Made by a program: the position numbers and the translations under genes
The notes under the pieces: generated by a model
What the model was told of the DNA's origin: nothing
The model's database searches: none
The model's input: the letters and a program-made list of their open reading frames with translations, nothing else
Shown here: piece after piece, positions 11,006 to 22,800 of the stretch
Numbering within the stretch: the stretch's first letter is position 1
Layout: each line of letters opens with the position of its first letter
NCBI GenBank assembly: GCA_013399305.1
Contig: VXAI01000035.1
Coordinates: 2,310,110-2,374,109, forward strand
Direction: 5' to 3'
From: Rostratula benghalensis
Taxonomy: Eukaryota > Chordata > Aves > Charadriiformes > Rostratulidae
DNA: 64,000 bases

Positions 11006-13151
11006 AAAGAGGAGGACAAAGAAGTGGCAGCCTCGGAGCAGAGAGCAGCAGGAACCCAAGTGCTGCTCCCTGGGGCAGTGGGGAATTACACAGGGTCTGT
11101 CACTGCTTGTTTCATTCCTCTGCCAGCGGAGCAGGATCAGGCAGCCAAACCTTCAAAGCAGTCCTCAGGATGTAGATGCGGACGTGTCGCTGAAATTTAA
11201 GAAAGATGCCATCTTTCTCTGCTCCTTTGAAAAGCTCATCTGTATGTAAAACACCATCTCTGAGGAAAAGCTCACATTTACAGTAAGTGCACTTTTCTAG
11301 GCCCAAAATTAACATCAGGCAATATTCTTCCCACCACCATCCCAGGTCGTATATCTTCAAAAATAAAACCCCGCTCAATCATTTCCGCTCTGTCCTGTGA
11401 TCTTGCAGCTCTGCTTGTCACCACAGCTTGCATCAACAGCGAATGTTTCTTCTAATTTGTAGCTGGGATACAGCTGTCGGTCTGCAAGGTCTTTTAAAAA
11501 TAGCTTTACTGTATTCTGACTCATACTTCACCTGGAATGAGATGGCAAAACTCTGCATCGCAGAACCGGTACTACAGGAAACTTCTAAAGCCGCATTTAA
11601 TAACCTGTCCTTCTCCACGCCTGGATGGCTTGCTTTCTCCCTGCCTGTAAAACATCACTGCAGCACATTCAGTGCTGCAGCTTGGAGGAGAGGTTAGGAG
11701 TTTTCTCCACAAACATTTCTCTCTTGTAAGCTTCCAGCCTCCATCAAAGCCTGAAATCGAGATGCACATTTTAACCGGAGAGTCACAGACATCTAACACT
11801 TTGACAGGGCTGAGCTGGGGTTGGTAAATAAAGCCTGGCTTGCTGTAGTTGCTGTTGTTCCTCTTGTTCCCCCAAATTTCATTCTGGGGCAGTCAATGAG
11901 GAAGTCCTGCAGAATTTCTGAAGAGGAGCTCGAGGAGGGATGATTCAGAGGCAGCAGTACCAGCTCAGCCTCTCCATCCTGGGAAAGAAGAGCTTCTTTT
12001 CTGGTTCAGATTGGGTTCAGCCAAGAACTGTTTGCCTGTTCCTGGGCTCTGAAGCACAACAAGGTGCCTCCATTGGGAGAGGACAGGTGGGCTACGAGTG
12101 CTGCACGCTTCTGGGGGCAGCAGTCAAAGAAAGGTGGGAGAGGAGGGGAAGAATCTCAACCCTCATGATGAGAACTACGTGTGGATAATAGAACAACTGT
12201 AGTTTGTAAGGATTTAATTAATAAGCTGTTAAAAAAAAAAAAAAACAACCAAACCCAAAACTATAAAGACCCTCATGTTCAGCATAAGAAAGATTCTAGT
12301 GCCACCTCTCCCCATCAGCAGGAAGGTGAAGAAACTGGGGCAGCTTTAGGGGGCATGAAGGATATCCCTGGCTGGAAAGAGGAAACCAAACACATTTCTC
12401 TTCTCCTAAGAAACTTTGTAATTGAGGTGAATCACAAAGAAACGGGACCAGGAATATGATCTCTGCATCTAAGGGAGCCAGTAAAGGTTTACTGATGCTG
12501 GAGGAGCTGACCCACCTGGGTACCTGCAGGGTAGAGCCCCCAGTGTTGCTCTCTGGCTGATGCTGGAGCTGTGATTAATGGCCTTAGGCCAGGAGAGAGG
12601 AACTGGGGATGCATCCTGCTCTAGATTTACACCAGTGAAGAGACTAACCAACACAGACAGGGGAAGCAGCAATCCACAGGCAGCAGGACTCAGAAGAAAG
12701 CCTGGATACTGCTGGGGATGCAGCAGGCACTTGGATGAACCTATTTCGGGGTGAGTCTCCTCCTGTAGTTTTCTTACTTTCTGCCTTGTTCCTGGTCAGC
12801 AGAGGCTGTGTGCCTTACAGAGAGCAATTAACAGAGATGAGTGGCTTGAGGACACAGCAGTAAGTGTGTCTGAGTCGTCCTAGGATAAAATTTGCACAGT
12901 GGTGTGTCTAAAAGAGGAAGCCTGCTGTGGTCAGCAAGAAACCTCAGGAAAGGAATAATAGTCCCAGGGATGGAGCACGTAAGAAACACAGTGCTCTGAA
13001 ACACCCCTTATGAAAAGCAAAGCTGTGCTCTGTATTATTTTACCAACAAGCCTGTGACCTGGACAGACCAGTCCTGTTAAACCACCATGGGCCTGTTTTC
13101 CAGCTCAAGGCATCCGCTCCCGCTTTACCCATGTGAAATGGAGGTATAGGG
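11006..13151. other. intergenic, convergent gap
   Basis: Lies between the 3' ends of LDLRAD1 and LRRC42. It holds AATAAA at 11362-11367 and 11827-11832 and a poly(A) run near 12230-12245. No exon or domain was recognised; the small open frames at 11428-11697, 11940-12188 and 12181-12459 look like chance. Confidence 0.5.
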
Positions 13152-13746
13152 TTCATAGAACGGTTAGAGTTGGAAGGGACCTTAAAAATCACCCAGTTCC
13201 AACCCCCTGCCATGGGCAGGGACACCTCCCACCAGACCAGGCTGCTCAAAGCCCCATCCAGCCTGGCCTCAAACAGGCTCAAGGATTGGGGCATCCACAA
13301 CTTCTCTGGAAAACCTGTTCCAGTGCCTCACCACCATCACAGGAAAGAATTTTATTTCTAGTATCTAATCTAAATCTCCCCTCTTTCAATTTAAAGCCAT
13401 TACCCCTTGTCCTGTCACTACACTCCCTGACAAAGAGTCCCTCCCCAGCTCTCCTGTAGGCTCCCTTCAGGTACTGGAAGGCTGCTCTAAGGTCTCCCCG
13501 GAGCCTTCTCTTCTCCAGGCTGAACAACCCCAGCTCTCTCAGCTGGTCTTCATAGGAGAGGTGCTCCATCCCTCCCTCTGGTCATCTTCATGGCCTTCTG
13601 CTGGACCCATTCCAACAGCTCCATGTCCTTCCTGTGTTGAGGACTCCAGAGCTGGACACAGTGCTCCAGGTGGGGGGGGTCTCACGAGCAGAGAGTAGGG
13701 GGGTAGTATCACCTCCCTCAACCTGCTGGCCATGCTTCTTTTGATG
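13152..13746 (-). mobile_element. CR1 LINE fragment
   Basis: Reverse copy of about 590 bases starting 'ttcatagaacggttagagtt'. Its minus strand reads [20 protein letters not shown] and [20 protein letters not shown], close to the copies at 1-398 and 7493-7960, so the same CR1 subfamily is likely. Confidence 0.92.
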
Positions 13747-14386
13747 CTTCTGATTCCCTGAGATCCGTTTCTCCCCATGCTCAGATTAGCAGATCTCCAC
13801 GGTGGTGGAAGGGGGCTAGTGAAAGAAATCTCCAGTGGCTGCTGGACCACAAGGCAGCTGCAGGAGGGTTGTGCTTGAGCCCTGCAGTTGCCCTCCTCCC
13901 CGTTGAGATGCTGCTTTGCAAAGTCACTCTTTGTGCCGTTACTTGTCTCAGCGGAGGGCTGATGTCGTCGTCAGAGGAAGCTATTAATAGTCTTGAGTTT
14001 CTGGGAAAAAACCTAGGGTTTGACTGCAAGTATTCGTGTCTTGTTCATGGGCAGTCTTTGGATTTATTTTTTTTGTGGAAAATTCAGCAATAAAAGAATG
14101 AAAGATAGAGGGTTTTAGCTCTTTATGCATTTTTTTGAGGTCAAGTTTCTTTCCCTGGCCTCTTCGTGACTTCCAAGGGTGCCTTTGCTTTTCTTGTCGC
14201 TGAACTGTGGCAAACAACAGTGTAAAAGGAAGATACCCTCTAAATAAGCATTAGTGGAGGAAATCTGTAGCAAATTCATGGCCTGACAGGCCTAAGAGCA
14301 CAACGATGGTCGCAGTGACCAACTCGTGGGCTCTGTGCACCTCAGCCAGCTTTAAGAGAAACACTCAGGGCAGGAATTCAACCATC

Positions 14387-14475
14387 ACAGAACCATAGAC
14401 TGGTTTGGATTGGAAAGGACCTCAGAGATCATCTTGTTCTGACTCCCCCTGCCCTGGGCAGGGACACCTCCCATA
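14387..14475 (-). mobile_element. CR1 LINE 3' tail remnant
   Basis: Reverse tail: 'cagaaccatagactggtttg', 'gattggaaaggacctcagag', 'atcatcttgttctgactccc', ending in the 'gggcagggacacctccca' block. Confidence 0.88.
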
Positions 14476-15108
14476 GGATAAACACACCTACAGCGTTACA
14501 GCTGCACCCCTGGCTTCAGACAGACCTACACAGACCAACTCTATCTAGTTTGGCTTTTTTCTTTTTTTTTTTACAGCAAGCACGTATAATTCTGTGAACA
14601 CTACCCTGTTTTCAGATGAGGAAGCATCTTGCACGCCAAGAAAGGGTTTTGAACCACAGAACGTCCTCAAATGCAGTGAATTTGCTTATAAAGGAGACTG
14701 TATTACAATTGCAGACTCTGATCTCTGCAGTAACCCAGTTTCAGTTTTCATTTCCTGGATTAGAGTGAGAGAGGGAGGAGAGGGGACTTCTGTTCTGCTT
14801 TGGCTTTCTGCAATAACTGTCAGCGAGGGGTTACTGGTCTCTCTGCCTCCCTCCCCTGGGGCCTGTGCTTATCCTCGCTGCTTCCTGCCTTTGTCAGAGG
14901 TCTCACAGCCTAAACTTTGTGTTCTACCACCTCTATTAGCATCCCAGGGCACTCGACAAGCACAGGGTAGCTTGGTAGCTTCACTTCAAACAAGCTGCAG
15001 GGATTAGTTTCTGCCCCTCAGGAAACAAGAGAGGAGAAGGGGCAGGACCAGTTCTTTTTCTCAATGATACCTATGTCAGAAGAATTAGTTAAGGATGACA
15101 ACAAAAAC
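14476..15108. other. intergenic, LRRC42 3' flank
   Basis: No gene. An open frame at 14594-15007 (137 codons) has no recognised motif and no splice or promoter support. Confidence 0.5.
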
Positions 15109-15114
15109 TTTATT
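15109..15114 (-). terminator. LRRC42: LRRC42 polyadenylation signal
   Basis: TTTATT on the plus strand is AATAAA on the minus strand, about 207 bases downstream of the LRRC42 stop and the first good hexamer after it. Confidence 0.7.
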
Positions 15115-15320
15115 TGAAAAAATTATTATGTATTGAAAATATACAGTAGTATCATCCACCTTCTCCTTGACTCTCTCCCTGCCCAGGCATAGGTTAACCC
15201 ACAAGCATATCCCAGCAACCAGCTTCAACCATACTGCTCTCCTTTGTTACTCCCTCTCAATACCTCTGAATTCTGTCATCAGCAAGAAAACAGCAAACAA
15301 AAGACCCACTTCTTTCTGAC

Positions 15321-18300
15321 TCAGTAGGTATTTAACAAATCCCAGTCCTCCACAGTGAGGCACAGATGCTTCTGTTTGGAAGTCCTTTCTTTCTCTTGTT
15401 CAGCCAAGGCTCTTTTTTTACTGTTCCTTAGTTCGTGGCTTCCCACAACCTCCTTTTTCAGAGGTAAATGGCAATTTTGAACTTTTTCCTTATAAAATTG
15501 CAAGTTTCCAGATGTCTTTGTTTCTGCCTCCACCAGCTTGCATTTGACTACTTCCTCTATTCTGTGTGTCTTGCCATCTACAGGAAAAAAAAATAAAATC
15601 AAGTTTAGACTTTGGGAAAAACACAATTATGCATTCCTGTGTTGCAAAACACTTTTGGCCAAGCCAAGTTAGGATAGTAACTGCTTAGGGAAAAATAGAG
15701 AAAAATAACATTTCTATTTTGGACTCAGAAGGAGAAAACTCATATTACACGTTGCCCTAGCATGCTGGTGTTGCTGTACTTCAAGAGTTATCCAGCAGTA
15801 CAACAAATGAAGAAGCTCAAACACCTTGTAATGCAGTCACACAAATGACTTGACATTGCATACCTGATAGGCAATTTTAAATATATATTTTTTTTATATA
15901 TATTTTTAAAGTATGAAAATATTCCTTGAAGAAAAGAAAAGAAATGAACTAAGCTGTCTCCATGTGGTTACGTACAGAAACGCAGAGCTGCTGTTCTGGA
16001 TCTCAAGTTGTCCTGTGGTTTTCTGGCCTCCATAACTGCCTGCTCCCACTGCAAAACTGTCTGAAATAACATTTGAACGAGTTAAGATGTTTCTTGTTCA
16101 ATTTACACCAATATCACTGGCAACAACTCTATCCCTTATTCTTTGCTCTTCAGTGATTTAATACTCCATAAGGGCTATTTCTAGGGAGTAAAGCAGACTT
16201 AAAAACCCCATACCTGCTCTGCCCATCCCTCTGTTTTGCAGTTGCTATGATCAAATTCCTTCAGAGGCACTTTTGAGTGAACGAGGCCTATCTGCGTTTG
16301 GATCCGCTTAATGACGGCATCAACGTCCTAGTGAAAAGGGAGATAGAGCAGTCAGAGGGGAAGAACATTTGATTGCACTTGTCTGGTAAACTTAGGCAGA
16401 TGCTCTTTTACCTTGAGACCTGTCCCAGAAATGTCCAAACAATTCAATTTCTTGAAAGAAAGAAGGTATCCAATTCCCACGTCTGTGATTTTAGGGTTGC
16501 CTGTAAGGTCCAGTAAAGTTAATCAAGTTCCAAGATGTGGAGAAAGATGACCAGAATATTGGAATAGAGGGGGTTTGGCTTTTTTTTTTTTTTTTTTTTT
16601 TTTTTGGTATTATGCTTCATGTTTTGAAAGTGGGTCAAAAATGACTTTTTCCCTTCAATGATCAAAACACAAGTATTACAATATCAGTTCTCCAACCGTT
16701 CAAAATACTCATGAGAATAGCAAGTGGCTGAGACTACAGCTACAACTGTGCCTTCTGGAAAGCTGTTGGTGAAATTTGAGGTTGAGTATTTGGCTCATGG
16801 AAATCACCAAATTCGTGTTATTCCTTCAACATTAAGGGGGAGAAATTCTTCTTCAGGTAGGCTACAGTTTGCTTTTAATATTAAGCCACGAAGTACTTAC
16901 AGGACAAGTCTAATACCAAAAGATTCTCAAGTCCCTTTTTCAATACTCGTACTGGTGCTGTCATTCTGCGGAGGCCAGCATCTGATAAAGAGTTGTCTTT
17001 CAGGAGAAGCCGTTTTACGCTGCAGGGGAGAGATACAAACACACAGTTTATAGTCATTATTTTAGCTGGTTTTGCAAGATGTCCTAAAACCTTGTGTCGG
17101 AAGGCTGGGCACCTCAGTTCAAGAAGGACAGGGAACTGCTTGAGAGTCCAGTGTAGAGCCACGAAGATGATGAAGGGAGTGGAGCATCTCCCCTATGAGG
17201 AAAGGCTGAGGGAGCTGGGTCTCTTGAGCTTGGAGGAGAGGAGACTGAGGGGTGACCTCATGAATGTTTATAAATATGTAAAGGGTGAGTGTCAGGAGGA
17301 TGGAGCTGGGCTCTTCTCAGTGACAGCCAATGATAGGACAAGGGGCAATAGGTACAAGCTGGAACACAGGAGGTTCCACTTAAATATGAGGAAAAACTTC
17401 TCCACAGTGAGGGTGACGGAACACTGGAAGGGGCTGACCAGAGAGGTTGTGGAGTCTCCTTCTCTGGAGACATTCAAGACCCCTCTGGACACGTTCCACG
17501 TGTGATCTGATCTAGGTGTTCCTGCTCCAGCAAGGGGATTGGACTGGATGATCTTTCAAGGTCCCTTCCAATCTCTGATAGTCTGTGATTCCTGTGTCAA
17601 CCCTTCACTCTACTTTGTTAATGTTAGCAAAAAGTAGCAGGAAAGAAGCCTGCTATATAAATATATCTTTATATCACCCTGCTACTTCAACAGAAGCCCT
17701 TACTTGACCAGCTATTCCCAGTGCTCCAGGAACAAACCAGTCCTAGAGCACAATCATTTGCTAACACAGACAATAAGGTTCTTTACACACCAAAGCCATT
17801 TAAACCAAGGCTGCCAACCTCAACTCGGCTCAAAAATGCTTGGCAAAATGGGAGAGGACAGATTCAGTAAGAAATACAGCAATGATTTTAAGTGAGCAAT
17901 GAGTATTATAACAGAGATGAACAAAACTCAGGGAAAAACGTATCGTCACAACATTCTCCAGAGCACAAGACAAAACCTTGATGCAAAATGCACCAAAATC
18001 CTATAGTAACACAATATCCCCTAATTAGCAGTCATCCTGCCTCTTGATTTCCAAAATTTTCTACTTTTCAATCTTCAGTATCAAAGAAAACTTTATATAT
18101 ATTTTTTTAAAAAATATTAATTAATTAAACATTCAGCCTACTACCTGCAGAAATCTTCCTCTGGAACATTGGTCTGGATAAAAATTTGGCTGATAAAAGT
18201 TCCCTCTTAAAAAAAGGAAATTAAAGTGAAAAACTGTTTCAAATGCTCGAGATGCAGTTTTTACCTGGCCAATGGAAACAATAAAGAATTTATTTAAAAG

Positions 18301-21292
18301 CATAAGACAGTAAATTATCTTGCACATTTGTAGGATTTTTTATGATTCACTATGTGCTTTGGATTGTGTGATTTGTGTACAATAAATTCTGTATTGTTCA
18401 CCTCAAGAATGGGTTTTATGAAAAACCAGAATCTGCAAACTTACATGTTGCTGCCTGTGAAAATTTCCTGCACTGATCTTTTGAACTGCTTAGTGATAGG
18501 AAAAGAAAGTGTCATTTTTAGCTATGCATCAAGAAACCGGTACCTAGACAGAGCCTCTTTGGTGAGGTGTTCCAGCAGTTCATGTTCATCTCCAAGTTTA
18601 CAACAGGAGAGATCCAAACATGTCAGCTCCCGAAAAGATTTAATTTCTTCTAGCTTTTCAGAAATAAGCAGGTATCTGCAAAGAGAGGGAGAAGAAAAAA
18701 AAACAAAACCAAAAAGCTATCAGTTTTCAGGCACATAAGGCTGCACCCATCATGTCCTTATACCTCTAAGTATAATGCAGTCGTTCCTTATAAGTACCTA
18801 TGTGAAAATTGACAGAAATTAGCTAGCTGTCCTAATGACCATTTCATGTGCAGTCTGCACACAAAACATCTCATTTCCCAGTTTTCTCCTTGAACAAATG
18901 TCATGGTTTTGCTTTGATTCAAAATATTGGATTAACAAGTAAGAGTTCAACTTGCAAACCTTGCAAATAGGGACTTTTTTACAGATGATTATTGTATTCT
19001 TTCAAAATAATGAAAATACACACCCAATTTTACTGTAAATCAACTTCACATGCTGCTCTTCCTTAATATCTAGGAAGTGTGTAGACAAACCCATATTCAT
19101 CCAGGTTTAAAATCTACCTCAAATGCATCAGGATAGCTTGTCAAACAGAAAAATTTTACTACTTATATATGTAAATAAAATATTTTACAAAAGATCAAAG
19201 TCCTGCAGGACCCCAACTAGAGCCATGACTGCACCCCAGGCAGCAGTTACTCAGTGGGTTATTTTTTTAGCTGTGTTGTTGGTTCCCTGATCTGAATCAC
19301 TCTGCAGCCATGCAAACATCTGTGCTGGAACTATTCAGTAGGAGGTTCAGAGAGAGGAACAAACCACTGCATGAGTATGCACTAATAAGCACGTAGCTGT
19401 CACTACCTCACCAGTCTCCCCTGCACTTAGCTCTTACTGTCCCCCTAGCGAGACAAGCCCCAAATTCAGTAATCTCTCCTGAATTTACCTTCTATTCGCC
19501 ATCCCTCGAAGTCATCATGTTCACTGCTGAAATGAGGGGTGCTTATTAATTTAATCCCTCGAGGAACACCTCTCTGACCATGCAAATAACCTTAATACCC
19601 TCCCACTGCAGATATACCTATCAAAGTACCCCACGAAATCCTTTTGCCATGCAATTCTGCTATGCAGAAGGCAGTACGTGTAATCAGAGCGCAAGACAAT
19701 TCTTCAGAGGTATTACCAGCTTGGCAGGGGGGAGGCGAGGAATGAAGAAAGGAGTGGGCTCTCTTAGAAATAAGATTCAGAAATTACTTACTATCTTACT
19801 TCCTGGATTTCAAAGACACGATACTTAACTCAGCTTTCTGTAATGGCAAAAGATGCCAGAGGTAACATCGTTTCTGAATCAAGCCCATAAAATGTATCTG
19901 TACTAGAGGTAAAAAGGCAGTAGGTTTAAAGGATAAAACAAAGGATAATTGACCTCTGCTCAAACATTCCTACTGTGCTCAAAACACCCTCGGCACTTCA
20001 GATGAATACGCCTGTACTTTGATTTTAAACTGGATAAACCACCCCTTTTTCAACTGTGCAGATGGAAGATAGACTGGTTATATTACTAGGAAAGACTTCA
20101 GCAGGAACAAGGCTTTAAAAACATAATCCATCTTTAAACTTGGCAAGAATCTCTTTTAGTGAAAGACAATGTGGACATTGAGAACATGGAAAACCTGGTG
20201 CTGGCCTCTAATCAGAACCTTGTTAAAGCACATTCAATATGGGGAGAAGAACCACAATAAACTAAGGTAAAACCTGCCTGACTTCAAAGGCTGTAACTTA
20301 CCTACAAAACTGTCTATGTCTGAGCCTCCACACTGAAACAGGATAGCAAGCTTATAGTAAATAAATCCAGAGAGTCTGCAAGGGTATACTTTATCTGTAT
20401 GTTCAGCTAAGTGCTTATAAAATTAAGCAATCACAAAAACATCACATGAAATTCCTGGGAATGTATTAAACGCACAGAATGCTATGGAAGTGCTGATTAT
20501 TATTGTTGAAAAAGAGCTGCAGGTTTAATCCTCCACATAAAATCCCCTGTTAGTTAACATGGACACATTCTGTCATCGGTATTATGATCTGTATCTTACA
20601 ATGAAACCACCAGCTTCACTTGAAGGAAAGCAGTGGGACAAAAGTAAGCAAGCAGCAAAGCGAGATTAAGTTCAGGTCATTTCATTAAAATTAAGTACTG
20701 TCATAGGGCCCAAGAGAATTTTTAGAATTGCTGTCAAGAGAAAATAATTTAAGGGACACTTTAAGTGTGCTCACAAAAAGCACTAGCAGATAACAATATT
20801 TATTACTGAACACACTTACCTATTCCGCAAACATAATGAACATAGCACCAAATTGCCATATGCTTCAGTAAACTTCTGTAGAGCTCTCAGTCCCGTTACA
20901 GGCTCCGTGAATTTTTGTCTTGCTTCTGCAGCTGAAAAGAGCTTTTCAGCAATCTGTTCTGGGAAACCAATCAACGAGTCAATGTGATCAACATTGTCAG
21001 AAATGTAACCCAGCACTAGGCTGAAGAGAGACTTGGCCGAGTATCGGAGGTTCCCCTCCTTAGTATACGTGAAGATGAAATGATCAGTCCTCTGCCTCCT
21101 TGCCCTATCGTCCTCCCTGTTCATACAAAGCTCCACCGAAAATCCTCTGGAAAACAGCCTAAAAGGTCTTGTTTTGGGACTGACATTTTGTATGCCGCCT
21201 GCACCCTGATTTACCATGTGCAGCTTCCCATTTTCACGCACATATATCGGCCCGGTATCCAAATGGCTTTCAGAGTGGAGACAGTAAGACAT
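15321..21292 (-). CDS. LRRC42: LRRC42, leucine-rich repeat-containing protein 42
   Basis: Seven coding exons join on the minus strand: 21292-20820, 18675-18544, 17019-16901, 16500-16412, 16327-16214, 16060-15976, 15577-15321 (422 residues; human 428). Phases and GT-AG borders agree throughout. The start [20 protein letters not shown] and the end [12 protein letters not shown] match human LRRC42 as I recall it. The N-terminal exon contains [20 protein letters not shown]. The middle exons hold leucine-rich repeats of the L-x-x-L-x-L type ([59 protein letters not shown], about residues 165-285). The last exon is Lys/Glu-rich and probably disordered. The function is poorly known; a nuclear role has been suggested for the human protein. 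An acceptor at 21308-21310 shows that the ATG sits 15 bases into exon 2, so a non-coding first exon must lie further upstream, probably in the GC-rich block shared with HSPB11. Confidence 0.96.
16580..16605 (+). repeat. poly(T) run, 26 bases
   Basis: Uninterrupted T run in LRRC42 intron 3 (poly(A) on the sense strand), about 80 bases from exon 4. Its length is probably unreliable in the assembly. Confidence 0.85.
17106..17592 (+). mobile_element. CR1 LINE fragment in LRRC42 intron 2
   Basis: Plus-orientation copy, antisense to LRRC42: 'cagttcaagaaggacaggga', reverse-transcriptase remnants [20 protein letters not shown] and [20 protein letters not shown], ending 'gtcccttccaatctctgata'. It ends only about 86 bases before the acceptor of LRRC42 exon 3. 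Confidence 0.92.
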
Positions 21293-21307
21293 TCCCCTCG
21301 TCCAGTT

Positions 21308-21856
21308 CTGCAAAAACAAACCGTAGACAGGTAAAGAATAGCCACAGAGGAAAACGCTGCTCGGTAAAGACCCCAACCCCTGGCAGCTCTCCTCAAAGCC
21401 CTTAGCACGGCCACGTAGCTCAGTGGTGCAGAGACAGCCAGGCTGCGTGGAACAGGGGTGTGCTGTCTGCCATCAAACCACAAACACCACCAGTCAAGGG
21501 GGAATGGAACCCAGGGCTGGCAGAGAGCGAAGGGCCTTTGCTCTGTCAGGGCCCTGCCACTCTGTGCCCAGTGCCCATCAGAGGCCTGGGGCTGGGTCCC
21601 ACTCCTGCACGGGCACGGGGAGTGGCAGGGAGTCTGGGGGCTGTGTGGGAAGCGGCCCCCACAGCTTGGCCTGGCTCTGCTGCAGGCAGGGGGGAGGAGG
21701 AGGAGGGTAAATGACTGACTGCAGCTGGGCAATGGAGCCTGCTGGGTGATCTCCCTTCCTGGGAGGGTGGGCAGGACCCTGGTGCCAGCCTTGCCCAGCC
21801 AGTGCCGGGGGCTCTGGTTTGTGAGGAGGGGGCAGGAGTGCGCAGACCCGGCTATA
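21308..21856. other. LRRC42 intron 1 / GC-rich promoter shoulder
   Basis: GC-rich sequence between the LRRC42 start exon and the N run. Overlapping long open frames here on both strands reflect base composition; no coding homology was recognised. It probably holds the 5' non-coding exon and core promoter of LRRC42. Confidence 0.5.
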
Positions 21857-22390
21857 NNNNNNNNNNNNNNNNNNNNNNNNNNNNNNNNNNNNNNNNNNNN
21901 NNNNNNNNNNNNNNNNNNNNNNNNNNNNNNNNNNNNNNNNNNNNNNNNNNNNNNNNNNNNNNNNNNNNNNNNNNNNNNNNNNNNNNNNNNNNNNNNNNNN
22001 NNNNNNNNNNNNNNNNNNNNNNNNNNNNNNNNNNNNNNNNNNNNNNNNNNNNNNNNNNNNNNNNNNNNNNNNNNNNNNNNNNNNNNNNNNNNNNNNNNNN
22101 NNNNNNNNNNNNNNNNNNNNNNNNNNNNNNNNNNNNNNNNNNNNNNNNNNNNNNNNNNNNNNNNNNNNNNNNNNNNNNNNNNNNNNNNNNNNNNNNNNNN
22201 NNNNNNNNNNNNNNNNNNNNNNNNNNNNNNNNNNNNNNNNNNNNNNNNNNNNNNNNNNNNNNNNNNNNNNNNNNNNNNNNNNNNNNNNNNNNNNNNNNNN
22301 NNNNNNNNNNNNNNNNNNNNNNNNNNNNNNNNNNNNNNNNNNNNNNNNNNNNNNNNNNNNNNNNNNNNNNNNNNNNNNNNNNNNNNNNNN
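21857..22390. other. assembly gap (534 N)
   Basis: Run of N flanked by very GC-rich sequence, in the middle of the presumed bidirectional promoter of LRRC42 and HSPB11. GC-rich promoter islands are often lost from short-read bird assemblies. Confidence 0.99.
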
Positions 22391-22800
22391 GGGCGGCCGG
22401 TCCGCTCTCCCTATTCCCTGTGTGGGACGAGCTGCCCGCTCCCAAACCCCACCGGGGGTAGACGGGCGGAGACCGCCTGAGGAGCTCCGGCACGAAAGCC
22501 GGGGCCGCGAAGGGCTTTCTGAGGTGGCGGGTCCCGCAGGACAGCGCGAAGCACCGCGCAGCTTCTGGGGGCGGAGCGGGGGCCGCCGCCGTTGCCTGGT
22601 AGCGGCAGTCCCAGCCTTCCCCTGCCGGTCGTCGCAGCCGTTGGGGGATGAAGGCCGTAGACTGGTGCCTGAGCTCGGCGGGGGCTGCCGTCGTCCTGGC
22701 CACCTCCAGCGACGAGCAGCACCCCGCCGAGAACATGGCGGACGGGTGAGGGGGGCGCGGGGCGCTGAGGGGCCGTGAGGCGGGGAGCGGGCCCCGGCGG
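22391..22800. promoter_or_regulatory. CpG island, LRRC42/HSPB11 divergent promoter
   Basis: Dense CpG and GC-box-like sequence (gggggcggagcggggg near 22566) surrounds the HSPB11 start and faces the minus-strand LRRC42 gene. Human HSPB11 and LRRC42 are also head-to-head, so a shared bidirectional promoter is likely. Part of it is hidden in the N run. Confidence 0.75.

Noticed and set aside
14594..15007. 137-codon plus-strand frame between LDLRAD1 and LRRC42
   Set aside because: No motif, no splice context, no promoter; likely chance in GC-moderate DNA.
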